Below are positions 24,291 to 36,425 of a stretch of 64,000 bases of DNA, in pieces. The position numbers and the translations under genes were made by a program. The notes beneath the pieces are model-generated. The model did no database searches and was not told the DNA's origin. It saw only the letters and a list, made by a program, of their open reading frames with translations. Position 1 is the first letter of the stretch, and every line of letters starts with the position of its first letter. Source of the stretch: Papio anubis (taxonomy: Eukaryota > Chordata > Mammalia > Primates > Cercopithecidae); NCBI RefSeq assembly GCF_008728515.1, contig NC_044976.1, forward strand, positions 214,955,467-215,019,466, in the 5' to 3' direction.

Positions 24291-25891
24291 CTCTGCCCTG
24301 CCTCAGGTCTTGAGTGAAGATGCAGTGAAATCATGTGTGTGGAAGGCTTTGATGAGTACAGCGCTGTGCAGTTGCCTGCAGTTTTAAGTTAGTATGAGGG
24401 CAAAGCATTTTTTATACCAATATTTTAATTGGTTTCTCAGATACTGAGATTCACACATTTTAGTGAAACAAAACAGTATTCTCTTTCATACCGTTCTTGC
24501 AGTGTGGGCCCATTCTTTGTCATAGAAGCAGGCCAGGCTTTAGGTGGGCCAGAACCTCTGATGGTTGAAACGGTCAGCAACAAAACTTTTCATTTCAAAA
24601 CGAGAGGTGAGATTCTGAAAGCCAGTGGCCCTGGGAGGGCTCACTCTGTCACTTGGCTTGGCCCAGGGTATGAATGAGGGAGTTCAGATGCCTGCCTGTG
24701 AGGATGGAGAAGGGAAAATGGTTTCTAAAAGCAGAGGCGGACAGAGAAGGAATCATCGCGGAGGCAGCATGGTCAGTGAGGGGGCAGAGAGGGCTGAGTC
24801 TGACGAAGCTGGGTTTGGACTAGAGCCTGATACTTGGGTTTTTGTGACATCTCACGAGTCCTCTCCGTGGAGAAGTACCTGGATTCGATCCTGCCTCTCC
24901 CCTGAGTTTGTTTCCTTGGTGGGACTATCCAAGACTAAGGAGAATGACGCTGTATGGCTCTCCCTTTCTGAACCTAGCCTTGCAGGCCGTGTCTGGATTT
25001 ATCCTTTTTATCAGCAGAATGATACATTTTCCATAGCAATGCTTGAACTCTGGTCCGTGATGAAACAAGCTCTTCCATGGTGGTAGAGTTTGTTTTTCCT
25101 TCAGAAAATGTGATTTGCAGAACAACAACAAGAAAACGTTTAATAGGAATGGTCCGTTCCCATGGCCAGTCCTCATGTAGAGCCACAAGATGGTGCAGAG
25201 GATGACATGAAATGATGTGCGGGAGCATGATCTGCTAACAGGCAGCTCTGTAGGGCTGTATGTATTAATATTATATGCATCGATAGGAGCGCCTGCTGCA
25301 GCTGCCTTTGCCGTAGTGAATACACTGTGGGTCTATTATTCACCTCTTCAGGTCCAGCCCAGGAGTTTGTGTAGGCTCATTTTTCACTTTCCTTTGACCC
25401 TGGATGTCTCCACAAATGAACCACCTGCTGTGTCTTGGTGGGGGTGGAGATGTGGGGTGAAGTAATGAGCCCGCAAGGCCTGTCTGTGCCTATTGGCTGC
25501 TCTAAAGGGAAATTGAGGAATACTGCAAAGCCGCAAATCTGAGATGTCAGCTCATAAATATGTAAGCTCCTTGCTTAGGTAATAAGCTCCCTGACAGCCA
25601 GAACTGTCATTTGCACATTCTCTTCAGCTGAACACAAAAGTTCCGGCTGCCAGACTGCCCCTGGATACTGGGGACTAAAAGATGGTGATTGTGGAGGGGT
25701 GGGGGTGTGGGGAGGGGGCGCTGGGCTGACTGCTCCGGCTGCTCCCCACCCGACCGTGCTTTCATCCCCACCCGACCGTGGTCAGAGGGGGGCTTTCTCT
25801 CTTGGTATTTAATTAGTAAGTGTAGGCAAAACTTTGCATTGTGGCACCGGGATAGGAAAAGAGCTGAACATGAATATAAAAATGGAGATGG
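24291..25891. other. Unique intronic sequence
   Basis: A weak L2-like trace near 25560-25620. The 153-codon frame at 24625-25086 has no recognisable domain. 25680-25790 is G/C-rich and holds the short direct repeat 'ccccacccgaccgtg' (starting about 25744 and 25767). Confidence 0.45.
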
Positions 25892-26190
25892 GGCCAGGTG
25901 TGGTGACTCACACCTGTAATTCCAGCCGCCAAGGTGGGCAGATCACTTGAGGTTAGGAGTTCGAGACCAGCCTGGTCAAGACGGTGAAAACTCCATCTCT
26001 ACTAAAATACGAGCACATTAGCCGGGCATGGTGACACATGCCCCAGCTAGAGGCAGGGAGGCTGAGGCAGGAGAATTGCTTGAACCCAGGAGGCGGAGGT
26101 TGCAGTGAGCCAAGATTGCACCACTGCATTCTAGCCTGGGTGACAAAGTGAGACTGTGTCTCAAAAAAAAAAAAAAAAAAAAAAAAAAAA
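25892..26190 (+). mobile_element. Alu with a shortened left arm
   Basis: Starts ggccaggtgtggtgactcac. Part of the left arm is missing after 'taattccagc'. Poly-A at 26163-26190. Confidence 0.93.
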
Positions 26191-26360
26191 GGAAATGGGA
26201 GAAATAGTTTCCAGCATGTAGCTTTTGGCAACAATGACTAAATCAATACAAATTTTAATCTCTGTTGCATTATGCTTTTGAAACTCTATCAGGAGTTTAG
26301 GAAAAATCCAGTCAACAGTTTAATATGAAAATATCGACCTGCAGAGCAGATATTTGCCAC

Positions 26361-26500
26361 CCAAACATTTATTGAACGCCTAATGTATTATAGGTGCTGT
26401 GTAAAGTTTTGGATTCAGAAGTGAATCAGAGAGGAGTGGTGAATACACAAACTAACCCTACTGTAACGCCTGTGATAAACCACAAGGCAGCTCTGCTAGC
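26361..26500 (-). mobile_element. L2 3' end
   Basis: 'catttattgaacgcctaatg' and 'aggtgctgtgtaaagttttg' are antisense L2. Confidence 0.75.
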
Positions 26501-26679
26501 ACAATACTTTCAGAACATATGGAAGAGATGAATAATTCTGCTTCGGAGGGAAGGAGTTATATTAGAGTTGGGTCTAGAAGAATGAGCAGGAGGTGGCTGG
26601 GAAGGGAGGGCATTTGGACAGAGGAATTGGCATGATTCTCTTTGTATGAACAGGACCATGAAAGTGAATGGTGTTGTAA

Positions 26680-26973
26680 TTTTTTTTTTTTTCTTTGAGA
26701 ATGAGTCTCACTCTGTCGCCCAGGCTGGAGTGCAGTGGAGCAATCTCGGCTCACTGCAACCTCCGCCTCCCGGGTTCAAGCAGTCCTCTGCCTCAGCCTC
26801 CCAAGTAGCTGGGATTACAGACGCCCGCCACAACAACCGGCTAATTTTTGTATTTTTAGTCGAGACGAGGTTTCACCATCTTGGCCAGGCTGGTCTTGAA
26901 CTCCTGACCTTGTGATCTGCCTGCCTCAGTCTCCCAAAGTGCTGGGATTACAGGCGTGAGCCACTGCCCCAGC
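26680..26973 (-). mobile_element. Alu, full length
   Basis: Poly-T to 'gagccactgccccagc'. With the + Alu at 25892 it makes an inverted pair about 490 bp apart. Confidence 0.94.
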
Positions 26974-27744
26974 AGGTGTCATGTAATTTTATTCATATTT
27001 CATGATGACTAAGACAACATATTTTTCAGATTCTCAAAACAGGCGATGATTAGTAATAGATCACCCTAAATAGGATGTTATAATGATGATGAAGACCGAT
27101 CACAGCTGGTTGGAAACAGTGGCTCGTGGGTCAATAATGGACCCACACCTGGGTTTTGTGACTGGGTCAACCTAGGCTACTTGTTAATGTATTGTATGTA
27201 TCTTAAGATGGTATTAGTATATCCGTTTCTAAAAATCCTTGCTTGAGAAGGAAAAACTATTCTGGAGAAAGAAGAGGAGATAAAGTCTAAACAACCTGAT
27301 TTCACTTGAAAAGTCCTAAGTCACTACTGGGAAACTATCTATAGTAAAAAGCACAGGATTTTATAGCATGTTTTAGGCAATTCAAAGGCTTTTTTACAGT
27401 TGTAGTAAACATTGACTGCCAGCATTCTGATACCAGTTACTTTATTAAGGTACATTCCCAAAACTCACAATAGTGGGAAAAAATACTGATGAGCCTTCTA
27501 AAACACCGGAGAAGTGTGGAACAACATTTTGGATGCTTTTAGTCATGAATCAGAATGCCACGGTGGTTACAGAGCATAAGCATTTCAGAGCTGGGAGAGA
27601 CCTTAGAGATCACGTAGTTTGTGGATTTTCAAATCTTTGAAGAATGATGTTCTGGGTAAGGAAGCTGCTAAGAGTCCATGAGCTAGTTAGTGAGGACTGC
27701 CACACTCTTACACACTCACTCCCCGATCCATTTGTGCACGATTT
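26974..27744. other. Unique intronic sequence
   Basis: 27580-27640 ('tttcagagctgggagagacc') resembles an old interspersed repeat that I cannot name. No exon. Confidence 0.4.
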
Positions 27745-27860
27745 CTGTCATTCAACCAATGTTCGCAAAGCCCTTGTAACATGGAGGATAAATATTTGAA
27801 TAAGATACTGGCCTTACCCCGCGGAAGCTTAGAGCTTTGAAAGGAGGTAAGACCTATAGG
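27745..27860 (-). mobile_element. L2 3' end
   Basis: 'tgtcattcaaccaatgttcg' and 'gataaatatttgaataagat' fit antisense L2. Confidence 0.65.
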
Positions 27861-28073
27861 TAAAGAATATAAATAGGAAGTTATTTTAAAAATATAATGA
27901 GTTATTAGAGTTCAGAAGATGGAAACTTATTTCCAAGTGAAATTGATGACTGTGTCCTATAATAGAATATCTACTGTGTTTAGTAACAGATTTATACAAT
28001 CTCATTTGTTTTAGTTAAGAAGCTTTGAGTATCCAACAGAGAAAAAAGATTAGGTAAAAATTAAGTACAGTGA

Positions 28074-28373
28074 GGCCAGGCGCAGTGCGCTCACACCTGT
28101 AATCGCAGCACTTTGGGAGGCCGAGGCAGGCGGATCACTTGAGGTTAGGAGTTCACGACCAGCCTGGCCAACATGGTGAAACCCCATCTCTACTAAAAAT
28201 ACAAAAATTAGCCAGATGTGATGGTGGGTGCCTGTAATCCCAGCTATTCTGGAGGCTGAAGCAGGAGAATTGCTTGAACTCGGGAGGCAGAGGCTGCAGT
28301 GAGTCGAGGTGGCACTGCTGCACTCCAGCCTGAGTTACAGAGTGGAACTCCATCTCAAAAAAAAAAAAAAAAA
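28074..28373 (+). mobile_element. Alu inserted at the MER2 edge
   Basis: Starts ggccaggcgcagtgcgctca; poly-A at 28358-28371. Target duplication aaaaattaagtacagt at 28056-28071 and ending at 28384 takes in the first bases of MER2. Confidence 0.95.
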
Positions 28374-28380
28374 TTAAGTA

Positions 28381-28722
28381 CAGTCATGTGTCACTGAACG
28401 ATGGGGATGCGTTCTGAGAAATGAACCATTAGGTGATTTTGTTGTTGTTTGAACATCATAGCGTGTACCTGCACAAATCTGGATGGTGTAGCCTACTGCA
28501 CACCGAGGCTAGAGGACAGGCCTATTGCTCCTGGGCTACACACCTGTACAGCGTGTCGCTGTACTGAATACTGTAGCCAACTGTAACACAATGGTAAGTA
28601 TTTGTGTCCCTAAACATACCTAAACACAGAAAAGGTACAGTAAAAATAAGATTATCTTATGGGACCATCGGTATATATGTGGTTCGTCCTTGACTGAAAC
28701 GTCGTCATACAGTGCGTGACTG
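28381..28722 (+). mobile_element. MER2 (Tigger1-derived MITE), complete
   Basis: Both terminal inverted repeats are present: cagtcatgtgtcactgaacg at the left and its diverged complement ending gcgtgactg at the right. TA target duplications flank it (28379-28380 and 28723-28724). The 342-bp length fits the family. Non-coding; mobilised in the past by a Tigger/pogo transposase in trans. Confidence 0.92.
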
Positions 28723-29061
28723 TATTTGGGTTAGTCTATGTTTTTATTTTGAAGAAATGCAGAACAAGTTTAGAATTTAATTGTTGAATTGTTGTCATTA
28801 GTTGATAGCCTAATAAGAACATATTGTTCAAGTACAAGAATATCATTGATTTAATTACCCTGAAAATATAATTTTGAAAAATATCTACTTTTTTTAAAAT
28901 TAAATTTTCATAGTGTAAACTAAAATTAAATACTAGACTAACTGGTAACTCAGTTAGTTACCAGTAAATGTCAGCAATAGCTAAAGACACTGCTGTCATC
29001 ATTCTGAGAACTACCCCAAGAAGAAGCCAAGGAGAATCTGGGCTTGGAGCCCCCTCTGCAG
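28723..29061. other. AT-rich sequence with a 10-bp-stem palindrome
   Basis: actggtaact (28941-28950), spacer cagtt, agttaccagt (28956-28965): a perfect inverted repeat. Otherwise unique. Confidence 0.6.
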
Positions 29062-29196
29062 GAGAGAGAGAGAGAGAGAGCGAGAGCAAGCGAGAGAGAG
29101 AGAGAGCAAGAGAGCAAACAAGCGAGAGAGAGAGAAAGCACGAGAGAGTGAAAGAGCGAGCAAACGAGAGAGAGAGAGAGCGAGAGCGAGCGAGCC
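29062..29196 (+). repeat. (GA)n/(GAGC)n purine-rich tract
   Basis: About 135 bp of mostly GA repeats broken by GC, CA and AA units. Confidence 0.95.
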
Positions 29197-29554
29197 CTCC
29201 CTGGCTAGTCTGGCAGCAAGTGATTTCTAAAGGCTAGAAATAGGAAAAAAAAAATAATCGAATTAAATTGACTTTTAGAATTGTCCTTATGAAGCACAAG
29301 TCTACAACCTTTAACTCATAAGAACCCATTGAGCATATCTGCTTCGACAGGCAACTTCAAAAAACCCCTCTCCCAGAGGCTTGGGAAAACACATGTTGGA
29401 CACAGACTAATGACGATGTGGAACAATTATTACAATGAACACAATAATTGTATTTGTCTTATGAACACGATAGCCTGAAGAAACCCATACCAAGAAATAT
29501 TTTATGCATTGTCATCATTAAGAAGTCAGCAAACCTTAAAGACAAACACGATCT

Positions 29555-30241
29555 ATTCATCCATCCATCCATCCACCCATCCATCCATCCATCCATCCAT
29601 CCATCCATCCATCCATCCATTCACCCATCCACCCATCCATCGCCCATCCACCTATCCATCAGCCATCCATCCATCCACCCATCCATCCATCCACCCATCC
29701 ATCCATCCATCCACCCATCCATCCATCTGCCATCCATCCATTCCACCATCCATCCATCCATCCATCTGCCATCCATCCATCCATCCATCCATCCATTCCA
29801 TCCATCCACCATATCCATCCATCCATCCATCCTTCCTTCCATCCATCCATCCACCATCCATCCACCATCCATCCGTCCATCCACCCCATCCGTCCATCCA
29901 TCCATCTGTCCATCCACCACCACCCGCCCCGTCCGTCCACCCTCCCGTCCATTCCATTCCATTCCTTCCTTCCATTCCATCCATCCATCCATCCATCCAC
30001 CCATCCGTCCATCCACCATCCGTATCCATCCATCCATCCGTCCATCCACCCATCCACCAGTCCGTCTGTCCACCCATCTTGTCAGGTCCACCTCCCGGGT
30101 CAGGTCAGATCCCGCGTGCGTCCGTCCGCACCATCCCGTCTGTCCGCCGCCCACCTGTCCGTCCACTGGTTTGTCCATCATCCACCCATTCATCATCCAT
30201 CCATCCATCCATCCATCCATCCATCCATCCATCCATTCATT
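29555..30241 (+). repeat. (TCCA)n array, about 690 bp
   Basis: Tetranucleotide array, pure at both ends (29556-29620 and 30195-30240) and diverged in the middle with CCGT, CACC and CTGC variants. The repeat unit lacks stop codons, so long frames arise on both strands (Ile-His-Pro-Ser on +, Met-Asp-Gly-Trp on -). I do not call these genes. Confidence 0.97.
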
Positions 30242-30350
30242 CTGTAAGTGTTTTATTGAGTATCCATTGCATAGCATGCCATTCTTGGCAGTTAAGAAAA
30301 CAAAAGGCCTCACTCTCATGGAACTTACATCAGAAAGGACAATATTAATG
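30242..30350 (-). mobile_element. L2 3' end abutting the (TCCA)n array
   Basis: 'gttttattgagtatccattg' and 'cactctcatggaacttacat' are antisense L2. The array sits exactly where its short tandem tail should be. Confidence 0.75.
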
Positions 30351-30403
30351 ATCAGCCCTGACCACATGCCTTTCTGTTAGGGAACATTGTAGGATGAACG
30401 TTC

Positions 30404-30485
30404 CCTGTGGTGTGAATGTTTGTGTCTCCCTCTAAATTCATAAGTTGAAATCCTAACCCATAAGATGACATCATTGCAACATTGT
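30404..30485 (+). mobile_element. MLT1/MST-type LTR fragment (ERVL-MaLR)
   Basis: 'ggtgtgaatgtttgtgtctc' and 'attcataagttgaaatccta' match the LTR 5' end. No viral genes. Confidence 0.75.
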
Positions 30486-30904
30486 AGGGTGTAGTTTAGT
30501 TGGTGTGGATATGGAGGCAGAAAAGCAAGGATACTGGTGAACCTGGGGAATGCTTAAGAGGTTGGACTGTGCTGTACCCTTTTAAAAAGCAATACACAGA
30601 ATCGCATGCTTCTATACAATAAAAATAACCATCTTCCCTACAGATGATGAAGAGTCTTTTAATATAATCTGACGGGCTTGTTTTGGAAAATATTTAGATA
30701 CTTGTACATCGAGATACATCCCAAACCACAGCCTTGTAAGACCTCTGAGCTAGAGCAATCCTTGAGTCTAAGTCTACCTCCACCTAGACCCATGTTTCCC
30801 AACCATTCCGTGGCTAGGAAGACTGGAAGGATGCCCAGGCTGACCCTGTTGGGAAGACACACAGCAAGGCTTACTTCTTCGGTGGTGGCAGTGATTTTGA
30901 GCCA

Positions 30905-31080
30905 GTTCCGACCATCCACTCACCCATCTGTATTTGTGTAGTGCCCACTATAGACGAGGCAATTTTGGGGAATGCAGTTGTAGGAAAGATAGACATGGCT
31001 CCTGACCTTATGAAGTGTTCAATCTTGCGAGGAAGACACAAATAATTATAGCACATTGTAAGAAGCAGTAAGGTGCTTTG
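30905..31080 (-). mobile_element. L2 3' end
   Basis: 'gtagtgcccactatagacga' and 'atggctcctgaccttatgaa' fit antisense L2. Confidence 0.7.
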
Positions 31081-31103
31081 GACCCTTTTGGTCCATTTTT
31101 CTT

Positions 31104-31389
31104 TTTTTTTTTTTTTTGAGACGGAGTCTCACTCTGTCGCCCAGGCTGGAGTGCAGTGGCGCGATCTCTGCTCACTGCAAGCTCCGCCTCCCGGGTTCAC
31201 GCCATTCTCCTGCCTCAGCCTCCTGGGTAGCTGGGACTACAGGTGCCCACCACCTCGCCTGGCTAGTTTTTTGTATTTTTAGTGGAGATGGGGTTTCACT
31301 GTGTTAGCCAGGATTGTCTTGATCTCCTGTCCTCATGATCCGCCCGCCTCAGCCTCCCAAAGTGCTGGAATTACAGGCGTGAGCCACTG
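31104..31389 (-). mobile_element. AluY (AluYR-like), 5' truncated
   Basis: Has the monkey-lineage text 'cacctcgcctggctagtttt'. Ends at 'gtgagccact'. 'ggtccatttttc' and 'ggtgcatttttc' flank it. Confidence 0.94.
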
Positions 31390-32194
31390 GTGCATTTTTC
31401 ATCTTGACCGTGTACCATGCTGGTAGACGCCTGGCTGGTGTGAGAGACATAGCAGTCAGGCTCTATCAGCCTTTGTGACCAGCACAGACAACTTATTTCC
31501 GGTGCATTAAGGAAAATGATACTGCCTGTGCGCAATTTAGATTGTGGGCCAGCTGTGTTAGTTGGCTTAACACAGCATTTTGTTTTTGCATATGTATTGA
31601 TTTTGCGCACACGCTCTCTAAGTGCCTCAGAACACAGCCTACAGCATCCTGGTGAGGTTGACAATCAGTCGTCCTGTCCCTGTTCATCTGGCATGAGGAC
31701 ACACTGTCAGAGGAGAAACTACGAAGTAAGTAATTGCCTCCAGCACACAAAAACTGCAGACACATGGTTGACATAAGAATCTAGTTTCAGCTGGCGGTTT
31801 TCAGGGCAAAGTAACTGCACTAACAGGAGATTTCCCTGACAGCTGATTTAAGGCTGTGGAAGACCCCAATTTATCAGCCCAAATTGAGAATGTCCTTTTT
31901 TCAGTCCTTTCTTAGCTAGAAACGAGACCCTCTCGGCCAACTGCACAAACAAAACTTATATTCAGGATGTCCAGGACCTGAAACTGACATGGGAGTCAAT
32001 GTCCTACAGCCAGTTGTGATATTGACAGTGTGTGGGGGGAATCTTCAGAGCTGACTCGCGATGCAGTAGGGCTTAGAGCCAAGGCATCCCTTTCACCTTG
32101 CTCTTTAGGACTCATATTCTAAGAAGCTGATAAGAAAGAACGTCTAAGAAGAGACAGGATATAGTTTTCATATTAATGTTTTATTATAACAGTA
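31390..32194. other. Unique intronic sequence
   Basis: No exon or repeat recognised. This begins the 9.3-kb Alu-free stretch. Confidence 0.45.
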
Positions 32195-32425
32195 ATGGGA
32201 GCAAACACCTACTGGGTGTTTACTCTGAGTGAGGAACGGTTCTGATCATCTTATTTGAACTTCGCAACAATTCCATGAGGCTAGCCACTCTTACCATCCT
32301 GTTTTACAGCTGGGGAAACTGTGGCGCAGGATAGTTAAAGAACTTGACCATGGCCGCAGAGCTCTGAGTGGCAGAAAGGAGATTTGAAGATAGGTAATTG
32401 GCTTCACATCCTGTACCCTTGACTA
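32195..32425 (-). mobile_element. MIR, near full length
   Basis: Reverse MIR: 'cctactgggtgtttactctg', 'gttttacagctggggaaact', 'ctctgagtggcagaaaggag'. Confidence 0.88.
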
Positions 32426-32672
32426 TTTCTCTTTTCTGCCACTCTTGAGAGAACTCTGAAGTACTAAAGTACTGTTACTAAATAATGTTTGCTAAAGCAT
32501 TTATTGCATCCCATATTCTCAATTTACACAATTATTTTCTCCAGTCACATTTTATTTTCGACTTTATGAGCCCTGTTGAAATCATCAGCTTAAAAGTGCC
32601 CTTGAGCAATTCTCTACTCTAGATTGAGTTAAACAGAGTATTTGTAGATAATCTCAAATCACAGACAATACC

Positions 32673-33038
32673 TGTCTTAGTTCCTTTGGGTTGTTACAAC
32701 AAAAATACCATAGTCTAAATTTATAAACAACAGAAGTCTATTTTGTACAGTTCTAGAGGCCGAGAAGTTAAAGATCAAGAGAACATCAGGTTCGGTGTCT
32801 GGTAAGGGCCCGCTCTGGTTCAGAGATGGTACCTTCTCGCTGTGTCTTCACATGGCAGAAGGGACAGACAAGCTCCCTGGGCTCCTTTTTATAAGGGCAC
32901 TAATCCCATTCACCAGGGCTCCACCCTCATGACCTAATCACCTCCTAAAATGCCCATCTCCAAATACCATCATCTTGTGGATTAGGATTTCAACTTATGA
33001 ATTCAGAGAGGGACATAAACATTCAGACCATAGCAACA
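32673..33038 (-). mobile_element. MLT1-type solo LTR (ERVL-MaLR)
   Basis: Antisense LTR from 'tgtcttagttcctttgggtt' through 'cagttctagaggccgagaag' and 'cccattcaccagggctccac' to 'cattcagaccatagca'. It lacks internal viral sequence. The central 'taagggcactaatcccat' is characteristic. Confidence 0.88.
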
Positions 33039-33431
33039 TCTAATTTTGACCCACCTAACTTTGAAAGAACAAGGATTGATTAATCCAATGTCAGCATACA
33101 GTATTCCATTAGATGTGAGCTCCTCTTAGCAAACTTGATAAAAGTGTGAGAAAAAATCACCTAGAAGACTAATAAATACAGAATAGTCACATATAACTTC
33201 TGTTTAAAGATTTATACCTACCAATTTTCCCAAAATGATTTAACACAACTCATTAAATATTTGTAACATAAATTAAATCTTAAAATATATACTGGGAACC
33301 AGCTAGAAGGCGAGAGAAAAAGACACCAGTTCCTAGACCAACTCGGGTATTGTACGTGGACATTTCTTAGGCTCTGAATTTTATGGACGCTAAGGCAAAT
33401 GGATCATAAAGGAGTAAAAGATAGGGGAAGG

Positions 33432-33606
33432 GAAAAAAAGCATTTACTGTGCTCTCACTGTGTGCAGATCATTCTGCTGGCCACTTTTCCATACCTTATG
33501 CCCTTTACTCTCCCAACAGACCCTGAGGTAGTTGCCATTATTTTCATACACATCAAAGTAAGTGGCAGAGGCAGGATTTGAACCAAGCCTATTTGACTCC
33601 AAAGCC
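33432..33606 (-). mobile_element. MIR with internal deletion
   Basis: 'actgtgctctcactgtgtgc', then 'agtaagtggcagaggcagga'. The middle is missing. Confidence 0.82.
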
Positions 33607-33734
33607 TGTATGTATTTTTTTTTACTAGGTTTAGGTTCTATTATTCTTACCCAATAAAGTGACACACATGATTTGTCTGGAGATACCTAGTCTTCCTATG
33701 AGAATTTTTTACAAAATGGATCCCTATGTAGAGA

Positions 33735-33810
33735 ACATTGGGTAAAAGCATAGTAACCTATAAATAGTAGGTATTCAATCAATGTTTATGGAATAACATG
33801 AGTAAATAAA
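33735..33810 (+). mobile_element. MIR/L2-type 3' end
   Basis: 'agtaggtattcaatcaatgt' fits the shared MIR/L2 3' end. Confidence 0.55.
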
Positions 33811-34074
33811 TGCATGGATAACAAGATGAAGGATATCTTCTTTAATTTTATAAGCTAAATAACTGTTTTTTATGAATGCTTCTATGTTAACTATTAACCT
33901 CTATAAAAAACAAAGCCATATTTTAGCTTCATAATTCCATCTAAGGCATTTAGGTAAATACCTAACAATTTAATATTTTATGTTTTTTCTTTCATAGTTT
34001 AATTTCTCAAAAGAATAGCCGAGGCCCCCTTATCTTTACTTCTTCCACCCCCATTTACTTCTCAACCCACTGAA

Positions 34075-34430
34075 ATGTACTGCGTGTTTCTTCTGATTCT
34101 GTTCAAGGTCAAAAATGAACTCATTAATTCTAATCCAATGGACACTCTGTATTCTGTCTTTTTTAGTCTCTCAGGGGCTTTTAACGTTATTAACTACTTG
34201 TTCCATCTTCCTCTTTACCTCTCTGGCTGCTCCTTTGTAATCTTCTCTTTTTATATTCACTCATGAAGTATTGAGGATTTTCATGGACCTGTCACGGGTT
34301 ACCTTCTGCTCGCCTTCTACTCTGTACCTCCCTGGGTCATCTCACCCCATCGCATAACTCCAGCCACCGGCTTCATGCAGAAGATTCTCAAATCTGAAAA
34401 CCAGAATCACATTTTTTTTATATCCAAATA
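34075..34430 (+). mobile_element. L2 fragment (reverse-transcriptase region)
   Basis: 'cctctttacctctctggctg', 'ctgggtcatctcaccccatc' and 'agattctcaaatctg' follow sense L2. Frames are broken. Confidence 0.7.
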
Positions 34431-36354
34431 CTCTAAATGAAGATCTAAGCCGAGATTGTCTATCTTGAAAATTAAGTTATTTTTGTCTATGGAGGCAAAG
34501 GCTAATGTAGGAAGTGAAGAATGTTATATATTTCTTAGCCATTTCTTGGTAGTCAGTCATGTATTAGGAGTCAGTTCTGTGTGTTTTTAAATACAGCATT
34601 GAACGACTCAGTGTTTGTTGTTATTAGTGATTTGTTGGACAGGCTAGAGAGAAAGCACAGTTATTTAAAGATAAAGTGTTTGTAGCCCTTCTCAACTGAA
34701 TAACATACATACAGATAAGAGGTCTGTGAACTTTTAATAGAAATCAATGTGAAATAAGATTCAATTTATAAAATCTCAAATTACAGGCAACTTGTCAAAG
34801 CATAGCTGTTGTGTAAACGTGGGAATTCACACAAGGAAAAGACGATTGATTGGTTGATTGATTATATAACATGAGTTACATTCTATCCAATTGCCCCTGA
34901 ATATATTCACAGACACAGCTGGATGGCTTCTGATTTAGAGAACAAGTATTTTCTTTTCACACAATCCATTCCTAGAAGCACCATCAAAACATAAATATTA
35001 TTTTCTCGTAATAATATAAGGCATAGTGATTTTATTCTTAACCAAGGATTCAGTGTTGTAGATTAGTTATAATTAACAGTGTGTTAGTAAAGTTGAGATA
35101 GTATTTTAAACCTACCTGGGTACTTAAACTAATGTAATTTTGCTCCATATTCTGCCAAAAAAATGGAAATTATTTAACCTAGGATTCAAATAACTAACAG
35201 TATCCATAGCATTAAAAATTACCCTTACATATTGTAAATGTCACCTACCTACAAGTAACATGTCCATTAAAGTAAACATTAGCTCAATATGCAGTTTAAC
35301 AGGGCCTAGTTTCTTTACAATTAACTACAAAATTTGAACTAAATCTTCCTGGAGATTTCTTCTCTATGAAAAACAAAAGCTGCCTCCTTTCCTTGTTTCA
35401 CAGTTTTTGGGCCTGCCTGTGATGAGTGTTCTTTCTTGCCCAGTGTAATTTTGCCATGGTTTTCAGCAATCTGCAAACACTCCAGCCCAGGTAACCTGAC
35501 GGTAGCATAGACAGGAAAGGAGGGGCTGTGAATTTCTACCTCTCTGCCTCTAGTGGGGCTGCTAAGGTACCAACCATCTAAACGACTGCCCAGGCCCTGG
35601 TGCAGTCCAGCTTTTCAGCAGAGTCAAGGGCAGAAATTCTGACCTACTTCTGTGTCTGGTACATATTTGTAAAATGCAGAGGTCCCAGGCAAATTGTTTT
35701 CCTTTGAAATAACCTTACTGATTTCTTCAGGTTTCAACTACAGTAAATAATTTGTTAAATAAAAATATTGCAATTAAAGGGGGGAAAATAAATTACTTCC
35801 TCTAGCAAATGAGACTCTTATATTCAAATTTAATTAACCAAGAAGCCCCAAACCACAGAGCATGTCACCCAGCATTGACGATTAATTAGCTTTGCTCTGA
35901 AAGAGCTACAGGTACCCAGCAAAGAGTTACGGATTAAAGGCTTTACTTGCTCTGCTAGTAAAAGGCTGCCCATTTCTAGCTCTCACACCTTGATAGTGGT
36001 TTGCTGCTTCAGGCAACAAATTATATCTGAAGGGTGTAATTTCATGTCAGGTTTTAATTTCACACAATTGAAATATGGGAAAAGCGAGAATAAAACTCTA
36101 TTTCTTTTCAAAATAAAGAGATTAAAAGTGAACAGCACAACTTCTTTTCGGTTTCTCATGCTGTTCAAGATAATTTTCTATCAAACGGCGAAGGAAGATA
36201 AATACTAAGGAAAGCTCTAAAGGAATTAGTGGTCACTCTTGGCTTTTAAGTGGGTTCTCTGTTTATGGTAGACCATTCAGCTTCTTCCTTTGAGCATTAC
36301 ATTAGCATATGTATAAATGATTTAACTAGAAACTTGGAGCTAGCATCTAAAAGG
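34431..36354. other. AT-rich unique intronic sequence
   Basis: No repeat or exon recognised. Part of the Alu-free stretch; a candidate for conserved non-coding DNA by composition only. Confidence 0.4.
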
Positions 36355-36425
36355 CAGCATGGTGTAATGAAAAGAACATTAGATTCATTCGATTCTTGAA
36401 ATCAGATTATCTGGGATATGCTTAT
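36355..36425 (+). mobile_element. MIR 5' fragment
   Basis: 'ggcagcatggtgtaatgaaa' and 'gaaatcagattatctggg' match the MIR 5' half. Confidence 0.7.

Noticed and set aside
24625..25086. 153-codon open frame
   Set aside because: No known similarity recognised, ordinary intronic sequence, no splice context.
29448..30380. 310-codon + frame and 248-codon - frame across the (TCCA)n array
   Set aside because: A stop-free tetranucleotide repeat opens all frames. The product is Ile-His-Pro-Ser or Met-Asp-Gly-Trp repetition with no splice or start context.
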